A stretch of DNA of 64,000 bases from Pseudorhizobium tarimense (lineage in GTDB: Bacteria; Pseudomonadota; Alphaproteobacteria; Rhizobiales; Rhizobiaceae), in the NCBI RefSeq assembly GCF_022968135.1, contig NZ_JALJRA010000008.1:1-64000 (forward strand), read 5' to 3'. Of the stretch, positions 38,030 through 47,406 are shown in pieces (within the stretch, counting starts at the first letter, position 1; every line of letters starts with the position of its first letter). Both the position numbers and the translations under genes were made by a program. The notes beneath the pieces are model-generated. The model saw only the letters and a program-made list of their open reading frames with translations, was not told the DNA's origin and did no database searches.

Positions 38030-38130
38030 CGGCTGCAGACCTGCGACTCCCAGTTGCTTCTACAGCTGTTCCCCTCTGGAGGTTTCTGAACCTTCATCCC
38101 TCAGGGCCGGCCATCCGGCCCTCTTTTTTT
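38030..38130 (+). ncRNA. AbcR-like small RNA 2
   Basis: About 101 nt. Promoter TTGCCC (37996-38001), 17-base spacer, CATATG (38019-38024), the same layout as copy 1. The start is estimated near 38030. It carries CTCCCAGTTG and the shared GCTGTTCCCCTCTGGAGGTT, and ends with the stem AGGGCCGG/CCGGCCCT (38103-38122) and a T-run. As with copy 1 it should act with Hfq on transporter mRNAs. The two copies differ outside the shared motifs, as in other rhizobia. Confidence 0.82.
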
Positions 38131-38144
38131 GCTCTCCTCTTAAA

Positions 38145-38182
38145 ATCGCCCGTAAACGATCTACATATCGCCCGCAGACGAT
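38145..38182. promoter_or_regulatory. two 16-bp direct repeats upstream of the second ArsR gene
   Basis: ATCGCCCGTAAACGAT (38145-38160) and ATCGCCCGCAGACGAT (38167-38182) repeat with a 22-bp period, about two DNA turns. Each is itself a dyad with ATCG/CGAT ends. They lie 19 bp before the ATG at 38202 and are probably the operator of that regulator. Confidence 0.7.
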
Positions 38183-38201
38183 GTGAGGATCGTGACGCCG
38201 C

Positions 38202-38498
38202 ATGGACAAGTCTGAAATTCTGAAGGCGCTTGCGCACCCGGTTCGGGTCGAGTTCCTGGAGTGGATGCGCGAGCCGGAGAAGCACTTCTCCTCGCAGGCG
38301 CACCCGCTCGCCATGGGGATCTGCTCCAATCAGTTCGAGAAACGGTGCGGCCTGTCGCAGTCCACCGTCTCCGCACATCTCGCCACGCTTGAAAAAGCCG
38401 GTCTGGTGGCGATCAACCGTGTCGGCCAGTGGTCGTTCTACCGTCGCAACGACGAAACGATCGAAGCCTTCATCCACGAGCTGAAAGATTCGCTCTGA
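38202..38498 (+). CDS. ArsR-type HTH transcriptional regulator
   Basis: A 98-residue winged-helix protein: helix-turn-helix in CGLSQSTVSAHLATLEKAGLVAINRVGQWSFY (about 48-79). Three cysteine-poor regions exclude a classical metal site, although Cys41 (GICSNQ) and Cys48 (KRCGL) could sense electrophiles or redox changes. It sits after the two sRNAs and 43 bp before an old yellow enzyme gene, so the pair probably forms a repressor/reductase operon induced by reactive electrophiles. The analogous position in S. meliloti also holds an ArsR gene. The direct repeats just upstream suggest self-control. Confidence 0.88.
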   Translation: MDKSEILKALAHPVRVEFLEWMREPEKHFSSQAHPLAMGICSNQFEKRCGLSQSTVSAHLATLEKAGLVAINRVGQWSFYRRNDETIEAFIHELKDSL

Positions 38499-38540
38499 CC
38501 ACCTCCCTCCGCATGCTCTCAAAGAAGCAAGGACTTTCAA

Positions 38541-39662
38541 ATGACCACACTTTTCGATCCGATGACGCTCGGTGACATTGACGTTGCGAACCGCATTGCC
38601 ATGGCGCCGCTGACACGCAACCGCTCGCCTAAGGCGATCCCAAACGATCTGAATGTCGCCTATTACGAGCAGCGCGCGGGCGCTGGCCTGATCATCACGG
38701 AGGGCACGCCGGTGACGCAGCAGGGTCAGGGCTATGCGGATGTTCCAGGCCTCTACTTGCCGCAAGCGGTCGAGGGCTGGAAAAAGGTCACCGCGGCTGT
38801 GCACGCCAAGGGTGGCAAGATCGTCACCCAGCTCTGGCATGTGGGGAGGGTTTCGCATACGTCGCTGCAGCCTGATGGCGCAGCTCCGGTCGCGCCATCT
38901 GCCGTTCCTGCAGGGGGCAAGACCTACATCATCAATGATGACGGCACCGGCGCCTTCGTTGAGACCTCGGAGCCACGTGCGCTGGAGGCCTCCGAGATCG
39001 CAGAGATTGTCGAGGACTTCCGCAGGGGTGCCCGCGCCGCGATCGAGGCTGGCTTCGATGGCGTCGAGATCCATGGCGCCAACGGCTACCTGATCGACCA
39101 GTTCCTGAAGACGGGCGCCAACCAACGCACCGATGAATATGGCGGCTCGATCGAGAACCGCACCCGCTTCCTCCTGCAGGTGGTGGATGCCGTGACTGGA
39201 GAAATCGGCGCAGGCCGCACAGGCCTCCGCCTCTCGCCGACAACACCGGCGAACGGTATTTCCGACGTGGATCCGCAGGCCCTCTTCAACTGTGTTGCAG
39301 AACAGCTGGCGACACGCGATCTTTCCTTCATCCATGTCATCGAAGGCGCGACCGGCGGCGAGCGCGGCTTCCAGTACGACGGCACCACGTTCGACTACGA
39401 TGCGTTCAAGGCGGCGTTCCGAAATGCAAGCGGCAAGGCCGCCTGGATGGTGAACAACGGCTATGACCGTGAAGCCGCGATGCAGGCCGTAGAGAGCGGA
39501 CGCGCGGACCTCGTATCCTTCGGCCGCCTCTTCATAGCCAACCCGGACCTGGTCGAGCGCTTGAAGTTGGGAGCGGCACTGAACGAGCCGGACCGCGACA
39601 CATTCTATGGCGGCGGCGCAAAGGGCTACACCGACTACCCTACCCTCCAGTCCGCAGCCTGA
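38541..39662 (+). CDS. old yellow enzyme, NemA-type alkene reductase
   Basis: A 373-residue FMN-dependent TIM-barrel oxidoreductase that reduces activated C=C bonds (N-ethylmaleimide-like electrophiles, enones, some nitro compounds) using NADPH. Landmarks are MAPLTRNRS for FMN binding, TQLWHVGRVSH, the substrate-binding pair in GVEIHGANGYLIDQFLK and SFGRLFIANPDLVERL near the C-terminus. Length is typical. It follows the ArsR gene in the same direction and is ended by a strong hairpin. Confidence 0.93.
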   Translation: MTTLFDPMTLGDIDVANRIAMAPLTRNRSPKAIPNDLNVAYYEQRAGAGLIITEGTPVTQQGQGYADVPGLYLPQAVEGWKKVTAAVHAKGGKIVTQLWHVGRVSHTSLQPDGAAPVAPSAVPAGGKTYIINDDGTGAFVETSEPRALEASEIAEIVEDFRRGARAAIEAGFDGVEIHGANGYLIDQFLKTGANQRTDEYGGSIENRTRFLLQVVDAVTGEIGAGRTGLRLSPTTPANGISDVDPQALFNCVAEQLATRDLSFIHVIEGATGGERGFQYDGTTFDYDAFKAAFRNASGKAAWMVNNGYDREAAMQAVESGRADLVSFGRLFIANPDLVERLKLGAALNEPDRDTFYGGGAKGYTDYPTLQSAA

Positions 39663-39667
39663 TGCAG

Positions 39668-39692
39668 AGAAGGGCGCCGTTGGCGCCCTTCT
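39668..39692 (+). terminator. terminator after the old yellow enzyme gene
   Basis: A perfect 11-bp stem, AGAAGGGCGCC/GGCGCCCTTCT, with a 3-base loop, five bases after the stop codon. A weak T-rich stretch follows. Confidence 0.75.
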
Positions 39693-39804
39693 CATTCCCG
39701 GTTTGCATGCAGACGTAGTCGCGAACCGGCGGATGCTTCCCGGCGAACTCGGCCGACTCTTTGCTGGCTGCGGCCCCAGACACGAGATTTCGCCTACCCG
39801 GCCG

Positions 39805-40077
39805 CTAAAGCCTTTGGCTCGGCTGATCGTCGCCGTCGCTGTCGACCACTTCGGCCTCGGGACGGTCTCCGCCGTCGCTATATTCCGTGTGCCATTTACC
39901 GCTGGCGTCCTGCCAGCTGATTTCCTCCGGCTCGCCGCCAACCTGCTGCTCCGCAGCGACGATCCGCGCCGCCTGCAACGCGTCCGAATGGGTGGGGAAC
40001 GTTTCCGAAAACACATCACCGAGCCGATAGGCCCAGCCGCCGTCGTGTTCGACGATCTTGTAGATAACCTTGGTCAT
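39805..40077 (-). CDS. DUF2188 domain-containing protein (90 aa)
   Basis: A small cytoplasmic protein in the DUF2188 family, with the repeating-unit start VIYKIVEHDGGWAYRLGDVFSETFPTHSDALQAARIVAAEQ and a second half EISWQDASGKWHTEYS. The acidic tail (EAEVVDSDGDDQ) is low complexity. Family function is unknown. Start ATG at 40077 follows AGGAGGGCG; the in-frame extension to 40158 is not convincing. It diverges from the chaA-type gene across a 218-bp region. Confidence 0.82.
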   Translation of the reverse strand: MTKVIYKIVEHDGGWAYRLGDVFSETFPTHSDALQAARIVAAEQQVGGEPEEISWQDASGKWHTEYSDGGDRPEAEVVDSDGDDQPSQRL

Positions 40078-40295
40078 GCGCCCTCCTGTCATTGTCATCC
40101 GACGACGCCGGGGTAGCCTCGGCACGGCGGTGATGAAGAAAGCGCAGCCGTACCTCATTGTTCCAGATCAAGCGTAAGCTCTGAAGCAATATGACACTGA
40201 ACGCGACCTGCAGCAAATCGGCAGGCCGGGCAGAATACGCGGTTGATGCCTGCGGCTGCTGCCATAGATGAGGGAGCAGATATCAGGAGTTGCCA

Positions 40296-41422
40296 GTGGC
40301 GCTGCCATCCCTTTTGAAGCAAGAGAAACTTCTTCCAATCGCCGCCGCAGTCGCCCTGCTCGTCTTCTTCATCGAACACAGCCTGCTCGATATGGGCAGG
40401 ACAGTCGCTTTGCTCACAGCTGCCGCCCTGATTGCCGTCATCGTGCTCGCGTCGACGCGCGTCGCCCATCATGCGGAAGTTCTGGCCCGCAAGGTCGGCG
40501 ATCCCTATGGAACGATGATCCTCACCCTCTCAGCCGTGGCCGTCGAGGTGCTGATCCTCGCCATCATGATGCGCAGCACCACCTCTCCGGCGCTGGTGCG
40601 AGACACGATCTACGCCGCGGTCATGCTCGACATCAACGGCATCCTTGGGCTTGCAGCTTTGCTCGGCGGCCTGAGGCACGGCGAACAAGCCTATAACGAC
40701 GACTCCAGCCGGACCTACAGCGTCATGATCCTGACGGCGATGGGCATTTCCATGGTCGTTCCCGAATTCGTTCCGCGCGACCGGTGGCACCTCTATTCGG
40801 GCTTCACGATCGCGGCGATGATCGCCCTTTATGCGCTCTTCCTGCGCATGCAGGTGGGCACGCACAGCTACTTCTTCAGCTACAGCTACCCGCGCCGGAA
40901 GCAGTCTGCGATGGAGGGAGCCGCCTCCATCGACCCTCAAGCCGAACCGCAGCACGAAGCGGAGGAGGAATCCACCGCCTTCTCGATCGGCGTCATCCTG
41001 GTCGGCGTGGTGGTCATCGGGGCGCTCGCGGAATTCATGTCCGCCTTTCTCAACTCGGGTCTGAAGGGAACGGGTGCGCCCCCGACGCTGATGGCGGTTG
41101 TGGTCGCCGCGATCTCTGCCGCGCCGGAAATCCTGACTGCCCTGCGTGCGGCACCCGCAACAGGATGCAGGCGGTGGTCAACATCGCCCTGGGGGCTTCC
41201 CTGTCCACAGTGATCCTGACGGTGCCGGTCATGGAGGCAATATCGCTCTACACGGGACAGCCGTTCATCATGGCGATGACCTCGGTGCAGACGGTAATGG
41301 TGACGATTACGCTGATCGTGGCAGCGATCAACCTGAACGACGGACAGACCAATGCCATCGAGGGAATGACGCACTTCGTGCTGTTCGCCACCTTCGTCAT
41401 GCTGACGGTGCTAGGGCTCTAG
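40296..41422 (+). pseudogene. Ca2+/H+ antiporter ChaA-like, frameshifted near 41150
   Basis: An intact ChaA/CAX-type ion antiporter would span this interval. The first frame runs from a GTG at 40296 (GGAG at the right distance; the TTG at 40290 is too close) to about residue 285, with acidic motif 1 (SAVAVEVLILAIMM) and motif 2 (ISAAPEILTALRAA). Then the reading moves to another frame, which continues NRMQAVVNIALGASLSTVILTVP..IEGMTHFVLFATFVMLTVLGL, the normal C-terminus. One base appears missing near GCGGCACCCGC (41146-41156). The first-frame product ends at 41213 and would lack the last helices. A sequencing or assembly error is as likely as a real mutation. Confidence 0.8.
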
Positions 41423-41470
41423 CGGCTTCCACCGCTTCCGACCCAAATAAACTATTGTTGACCGGCCCGT

Positions 41471-41495
41471 GGGCGGTCCGTCTCCACGACCGCCC
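41471..41495. terminator. hairpin after the chaA-like gene
   Basis: GGGCGGTC/GACCGCCC, an 8-bp stem with a 9-base loop, without a clear T-run, between the chaA-like gene and the sugar dehydrogenase gene. It may end chaA transcription. Confidence 0.4.
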
Positions 41496-41560
41496 TAGAT
41501 CAGGATCATCCGGAGCGAGCCAAGGCTCAACCTCCGCCTGAACGAAAAAGGATCGATCAG

Positions 41561-42784
41561 ATGAACCGCCTGCCACTTCTGCTTTCCGCTACGATCTTGT
41601 CCGCCGCATTCGCGGCACTGCCCGCGCAAGCACAGGAGGCACGCGACTCGGTCATAATGGCTCCGCCGAATGCGCCGGATCAACAGCCAGCCTTCGAAGG
41701 CCAGACACGAGCCCCGCAGCCGCCGCAGACGCCGGAACTGCAGACGGAAGTGGTCGCTGAGGGACTGCCCCATCTCTGGGCCATGGAGTTTTTGCCGGAC
41801 GGACGGATGCTGGTCACAGCCAAGCATGGCGCCATGCACATTGTTTCGGAGGATGGCGAAGCCGGACCCGCGATTGACGGCGTGCCGGATGTTCTTGCCC
41901 AAGGCCAGGGTGGGCTCCTTGACGTTGCTGTCGCACCGGATTTCGAAACCTCCGGCATGATCTACTTCTCCTTTGCCGAGCAACGCGAGAACGGCAACGG
42001 CACCTCCGTCGCCTCGGCCAAGCTTGTCACCAACGACCAGGGCGGCGGGCAGCTTGAAGACGTCGAAGTCATCTTCCGCCAGATGCCGAGCTATGACGGC
42101 AACAAGCACTTCGGTTCCCGTCTCGTCGTCAGCCCCGAAGGCAACCTCTTCGTCACCGTTGGCGAGCGTTCGGATCCCGAGCCCCGCGTGCAGGCGCAGG
42201 AAGTGACGAGCGGTCTTGGCAAGATCTTCCGCATAACGCCGGAAGGAGAGCCGGTGGAAGGCAACCCGTTCATCGGCCGGGAAGGCCTGCCGGAAATCTG
42301 GAGCCTTGGCCATCGCAACCTGCAGTCGGCAACGCTTGACAGCCAGGGGCGTCTCTGGACCGTCGAGCACGGGCCGCGTGGCGGCGACGAGTTGAACAAG
42401 CCGGAGGCAGGCAAGAACTATGGCTGGCCGGAGGTCACCTATGGCATTGACTACAGCGGTGCTCCGATCGGGCAAGGCATTACGGAGATGGAGCAGACGG
42501 AACAGCCGGTCTATTATTGGGATCCTGTCATCGCGCCATCCGGCATGGCTTATTACGATGAAGATCCCATTCCTGAATGGCAGGGCGCCTTCCTTGTCGG
42601 GGGTCTCGTTTCTCAAGGCCTTGTGGTTCTTCATATGGATGGAGACCGCGTACAGTACGAGGAGCGCGTCCCGCTCGACGTCCGTATCCGCGATGTGCGC
42701 GTCGGGCCTGATGGCGCGGTCTATGCGGTGACCGAGCAGCGCGGCGGAGGCGGGTCGACCATCGTAAAGATCACGAAGGCCTGA
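41561..42784 (+). CDS. PQQ-dependent sugar dehydrogenase family protein (YliI/Asd-like)
   Basis: A 407-residue periplasmic beta-propeller protein. The signal peptide is MNRLPLLLSATILSAAFA...AQA (~1-24). The fold matches soluble aldose dehydrogenases that oxidise sugar aldehydes with PQQ: LPHLWAMEFLPDGRMLVTAKHG near the start, KHFGSRLVVSPEGNLFVTVGER, and WTVEHGPRGGDELN, which include the cofactor-site His and Arg of the family. The substrate is not known. ATG at 41561 has AAAAAGGATCG upstream. It lies between the chaA-like and SDR genes. Confidence 0.88.
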   Translation: MNRLPLLLSATILSAAFAALPAQAQEARDSVIMAPPNAPDQQPAFEGQTRAPQPPQTPELQTEVVAEGLPHLWAMEFLPDGRMLVTAKHGAMHIVSEDGEAGPAIDGVPDVLAQGQGGLLDVAVAPDFETSGMIYFSFAEQRENGNGTSVASAKLVTNDQGGGQLEDVEVIFRQMPSYDGNKHFGSRLVVSPEGNLFVTVGERSDPEPRVQAQEVTSGLGKIFRITPEGEPVEGNPFIGREGLPEIWSLGHRNLQSATLDSQGRLWTVEHGPRGGDELNKPEAGKNYGWPEVTYGIDYSGAPIGQGITEMEQTEQPVYYWDPVIAPSGMAYYDEDPIPEWQGAFLVGGLVSQGLVVLHMDGDRVQYEERVPLDVRIRDVRVGPDGAVYAVTEQRGGGGSTIVKITKA

Positions 42785-42881
42785 CGACCATCTTCGACGG
42801 CCAATGTTATCAACGCTTCGAGATAGCTCGGAACGCTGATGCAGTCCTCCGATTGGGGCCCCGCACCAACTGGAGATTCCC

Positions 42882-43885
42882 ATGAGCAATCACGAAGTAG
42901 ATCCCACGCGCCGTCTGGTGCTGGGCGGCCTGTCGACGGGCGTCGCCGCCGCCGCTTTCTCGGGCAGGGCGAACGCTCAGCAGTCCGCTGCCACTCCGGC
43001 AGCGGAGCCTCTCCAGGATCCGACAACCAAATACCCACAGCCACCCTTCCCCCGGCAATCGCAGGAATGGCCGGGACTCACCAGCCGCATGGAACCGGTT
43101 CCCGACCATGGCGAGGAAACCTATCGCGGGTCCGGACGCCTCACCGGGCGCAAAGGCCTCATCACCGGTGGCGACTCCGGTATCGGTCGTGCGGCGGCAA
43201 TTGCGCATGCGCGCGAAGGCGCCGATGTCGCGATCGGGTATCTGGAACCGGAGGAGGCTGATGCGCAGGAGGTCCTGGATCTCATCCGCGCGGAAGGTCG
43301 AAAGGCGGTCGCCCTTCCCGGCGACATCCGGACGAAGCCTTCTGCAAGCAGATCGTCGCCGATGCCCTCGAGCAGTTGGGCGGGCTCGACATCCTCGTCA
43401 ACAATGCGGCGCGCCAGCAATCGGTGGCTTCTTTGGCGGACCTGACGACGGAGCAGCTGGACAACACGCTGAAGACCAATGTCTATGCGATGTTCTGGAT
43501 CACGCAGGCGGCCCTCCCCCACCTGCAGCCCAATTCGACGATCATCAACACCACATCCGTCGTGGCTTATGATCCGCCCGAAAATTTGCTGGACTATTCA
43601 GCCACCAAGGCGGCGATTGAAAACTTCACGAAGGGTCTGGCCAAGCAGGTCGCAACAAAGGGAATGCGCGTCAATGGCGTGGCGCCCGGTCCGTTCTGGA
43701 CGCCGCTTCAGCCAAGTGGTGGGCAGCCGATCGAAGCGCTGACGCACTTCGGGGCGAGTACGCCGCTTGGTCGCCCGGGTCAGCCGGCCGAACTTGCAGG
43801 CATCTACGTGCTGCTCGCTTCTCCCGGATCAAGCTATTCCACCGGCCAGATCTTCGGTGCGACCGGCGGCAGTGGTGGTCCGTAA
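42882..43885 (+). pseudogene. Tat-exported SDR oxidoreductase, frameshifted near 43335
   Basis: A short-chain dehydrogenase/reductase of the YghA kind. The N-terminus has a twin-arginine signal ([18 protein letters not shown]). The first frame carries the cofactor motif [13 protein letters not shown], then loses frame; the remainder ([17 protein letters not shown]..) continues in another frame from about 43350 with the catalytic YSATKAA and ends ATGGSGGP. Restoring one base near GACATCCGGACGAAG would read [21 protein letters not shown]. As read, cofactor and catalytic halves are in different frames, so no active enzyme is made. A base-call error is possible, since chaA nearby has the same kind of defect. 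Confidence 0.82.
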
Positions 43886-43909
43886 TTCACAACAAGCCGG
43901 AAATGACAA

Positions 43910-43930
43910 AGCCCGCCAAAATGGCGGGCT
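43910..43930. terminator. bidirectional hairpin between SDR and aminotransferase genes
   Basis: AGCCCGCC/GGCGGGCT with a 5-base loop between convergent stops. T-rich sequence follows on the minus-strand side, so it mainly serves the aminotransferase gene. Confidence 0.65.
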
Positions 43931-43954
43931 ATGTTGATAAGGTGTCCTAAAAAT

Positions 43955-45214
<1,260 letters not shown>

Positions 45215-45388
45215 TCAGGCTGTATGTCGAATGTAATTCGGGGATTCAAGCCGAAAGCGCAAAAGCCCCGTACTTGCCAGTAGGGCCAACGCTTCCGTCT
45301 GCGCTTGAGCTCCTTGAAGTGGCTGCCTCAAATCTGCCCTTCTTGCCATGCCTCCTACCTTGCAGATTGTTGGATAAGGAGGCGGACG

Positions 45389-45700
45389 ATGTTCATCGAC
45401 GACCAGAAAAGAGCAAGGCGCCTCGGCCTGCCTCGTTCGGCTTTCCCTCTGGCGCTCCTTGCCCTCGTCAGCTGCGGTGTCATGCTGCTTGCCCTGATCG
45501 GCCGGCCTGATGTGCCGACGGTTACAGCATCTCCATTCCCGTCGGCGACAACTCTGCATGTTGCCGGCCTCTTCTTCGACCACAGGGTCGTCTTCTTTCT
45601 GCTGGTGGGCGGCTTCTTGTTCATGGCCGGCGGATGCTTCATCCTGTCCAGGCGCAGCTTCCGGGATGCGCTCAAGGCACAATCCCGCCGAACTGATTGA
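45389..45700 (+). CDS. small membrane protein, hypothetical (103 aa)
   Basis: A small inner-membrane protein with two predicted helices (~21-40, FPLALLALVSCGVMLLALIG, and ~68-90, VVFFLLVGGFLFMAGGCFIL), a cytoplasmic basic N-terminus and a basic tail. I do not recognise a family. AAGGAGGCGG is an excellent ribosome site eight bases before the ATG at 45389, which supports a real gene. It stands alone between the aminotransferase and the EamA-type gene. Confidence 0.6.
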   Translation: MFIDDQKRARRLGLPRSAFPLALLALVSCGVMLLALIGRPDVPTVTASPFPSATTLHVAGLFFDHRVVFFLLVGGFLFMAGGCFILSRRSFRDALKAQSRRTD

Positions 45701-45806
45701 TGGCGCCGCACCTCCGCTAATGCGGCTTGCCGCTGTCGAAGGCCGCTGGTAAGGCAGCAAAATCTTCCATCGACGCATTGGCGTATCCTCGCAATCCAGG
45801 CCCATC

Positions 45807-46703
45807 ATGACCCGTCTCCAGGCGAACCTTGTTCTTTTGCTCGCCGCCGCGATATGGGGCGGAGGCTTCGTCGCGCAGGCGACTGCCATGGACAAGATCG
45901 GCCCCTTCTGGTTCGTCGGGTTGCGCTTCGCCATCGCCGCAGTCGCCGTCCTCCCCTTCGCGCTCATGGAAGCGCGCCGTTCCTCGGCACCTGCCGGCTC
46001 CCGAGGCTGGCTGTCCTTCGCCCTTGTGGGCCTGGCGCTATTCGGGGGAGCGATTACCCAGCAGATCGGCCTTCTGACGACGACGGTTACCAATTCCAGC
46101 TTCCTCACCGGCCTTTACGTTGTCTTCGTTCCGGTGATTTCCGTCTTCGCCCTGCGGCGCTACCCGCACTGGATCGTGTGGCCTGCCGCGGCGATGTCGC
46201 TGACGGGAATCTTCCTGTTGAGCGGCGGGCAACTGGCCAATCTCACGCCGGGCGACATCCTCAGCATCGTCTGCGCCTTCTTCTGGGGCGTCCAGATCAT
46301 CCTGGCTGGGCTCTTCGTCACATCCAGCGGTCGCCCCCTCGCACTGTCGCTAACACAGTTCAGCGTCTGCGCGCTGGTCTGCCTGCTCATTGCTCCGTTC
46401 GTGGAAACGTTCAGCATGGAGGCGGTTATCTCCGCGGGACGCGAAATCCTCTATGTCGGCGTCGTCTCATCAGGGCTTGCATTCGTGCTGCAGGTGATCG
46501 GCCAGCGCTACACGACCGCGCCGCAGGCGGCCATCTTCCTGTCGAGCGAGGCGCTCTTCGGCGGGCTGCTGGGCGCCCTCCTCCTAGGGGAGACGCTGCC
46601 GCCGCTGGGTTACCTTGGATGCGCCGTAATATTTTCAGCAATGCTAATAGTCGAGATGGTCCCTGAACTGACACGCAAGACCCCGCCGCAGGCGGCGACG
46701 TAG
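45807..46703 (+). CDS. DMT superfamily transporter (EamA family)
   Basis: A 298-residue inner-membrane protein with ten hydrophobic helices in two EamA repeats, one starting LLLAAAIWGGGFVAQATAMD and the second around PGDILSIVCAFFWGVQIILAG. Members export metabolites such as amino acids or nucleosides; the substrate is not predictable. ATG at 45807 begins the conserved first helix. It has no obvious operon partner. Confidence 0.88.
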   Translation: MTRLQANLVLLLAAAIWGGGFVAQATAMDKIGPFWFVGLRFAIAAVAVLPFALMEARRSSAPAGSRGWLSFALVGLALFGGAITQQIGLLTTTVTNSSFLTGLYVVFVPVISVFALRRYPHWIVWPAAAMSLTGIFLLSGGQLANLTPGDILSIVCAFFWGVQIILAGLFVTSSGRPLALSLTQFSVCALVCLLIAPFVETFSMEAVISAGREILYVGVVSSGLAFVLQVIGQRYTTAPQAAIFLSSEALFGGLLGALLLGETLPPLGYLGCAVIFSAMLIVEMVPELTRKTPPQAAT

Positions 46704-47134
46704 CAACCAAGGCCGAGAAACCGCTCAATTGCTTACTAGAATCACGCCTGCTGCTTCTACAGCGAGATCTTCTTACGCAGCAAAAAGAACGCGCGTGCAA
46801 TGTTCAAGAAGCTTGCTTGATCGCGCGGTTTTGTCTTGCATTTGTCAAGAGCAGCTGAGTCGCGCCCAGCTGCTGCAAAACTTTTTCTTGCCAATTCCCG
46901 ATAAACACAGCACTCTGTGGATGTTCGGGCAATTTACGAGCGTGGGAAGACCTATAATAATGCGCTCCGAAGGCGTCAAAACTTCGGGCGGGGCTTGAAG
47001 GTGGGTTTCCTCCATCATGCGCCCGCGGTAACGACAGGGACCCTTTCTTAAAGCTGCCTGCCAACCCGCCCCTCGGGGCGTCATTCTGAGACCGTCCGGC
47101 GCTGAACACGGACGGAAAGAAAAGGACCTGCTGC
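46704..47134. other. long region upstream of the cold-shock gene (431 bp)
   Basis: No gene is recognised. It contains a hairpin AGCAGCTG/CAGCTGCT (46850-46874) followed a few bases on by a T-run, and a TATAAT -10-like element at 46953-46958. A start near 46965 would give the cold-shock gene a leader of about 170 nt, which is usual for csp genes that are temperature regulated by RNA structure. Confidence 0.45.
46850..46885 (+). other. hairpin with T-run upstream of the cold-shock gene
   Basis: AGCAGCTG and CAGCTGCT form an 8-bp stem, followed by GCAAAACTTTTT. It resembles a weak terminator. It could end transcription from the EamA-type gene or from an unannotated small RNA. Confidence 0.3.
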
Positions 47135-47350
47135 ATGGCCGAGACTGGCACTGTAAAATTCTTCAACACCGACAAGGGCTTCGGCTTCATCAAGCCAGAT
47201 AATGGCGGCGCCGACATCTTTGTTCACATCTCTGCCGTACAGGCTTCCGGCCTGTCCGGTCTTTCGGAAAACCAGAAAGTGAGCTTCGACACGGAACCGG
47301 ATCGTCGTGGCAAGGGCCCCAAGGCCGTTAACTTGCAGATCTCCGGCTAA
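47135..47350 (+). CDS. cold-shock protein (CspA family)
   Basis: A 71-residue single-domain RNA-binding protein. RNP1 is KGFGFIKP (14-21) and RNP2 is DIFVHISAV (28-36), both typical of OB-fold nucleic-acid chaperones that melt mRNA structure. AAAAGGACC precedes the ATG at 47135. The long, structured upstream region and strong terminator fit a separately controlled transcript. Confidence 0.94.
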   Translation: MAETGTVKFFNTDKGFGFIKPDNGGADIFVHISAVQASGLSGLSENQKVSFDTEPDRRGKGPKAVNLQISG

Positions 47351-47381
47351 GCCAACGGACGGCTTTCTATTCGAGTTGAGG

Positions 47382-47406
47382 CCCGGCAGCAATGCCGGGT
47401 TTTTTT
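47382..47406 (+). terminator. terminator of the cold-shock gene
   Basis: CCCGGCA/TGCCGGG with a GCAA tetraloop and a run of seven T, 31 bp after the stop. The T-run reaches the end of the convergent metallo-hydrolase gene. Confidence 0.9.

Noticed and set aside
38094..40019. A 641-codon minus-strand frame across the ArsR, old yellow enzyme and following region
   Set aside because: It crosses a strong terminator and two well-supported plus-strand genes, and the encoded protein has no recognisable domain.
45274..45510. A 78-codon frame overlapping the small membrane protein
   Set aside because: The other frame has a much better ribosome site (AAGGAGG) and two clear membrane helices.
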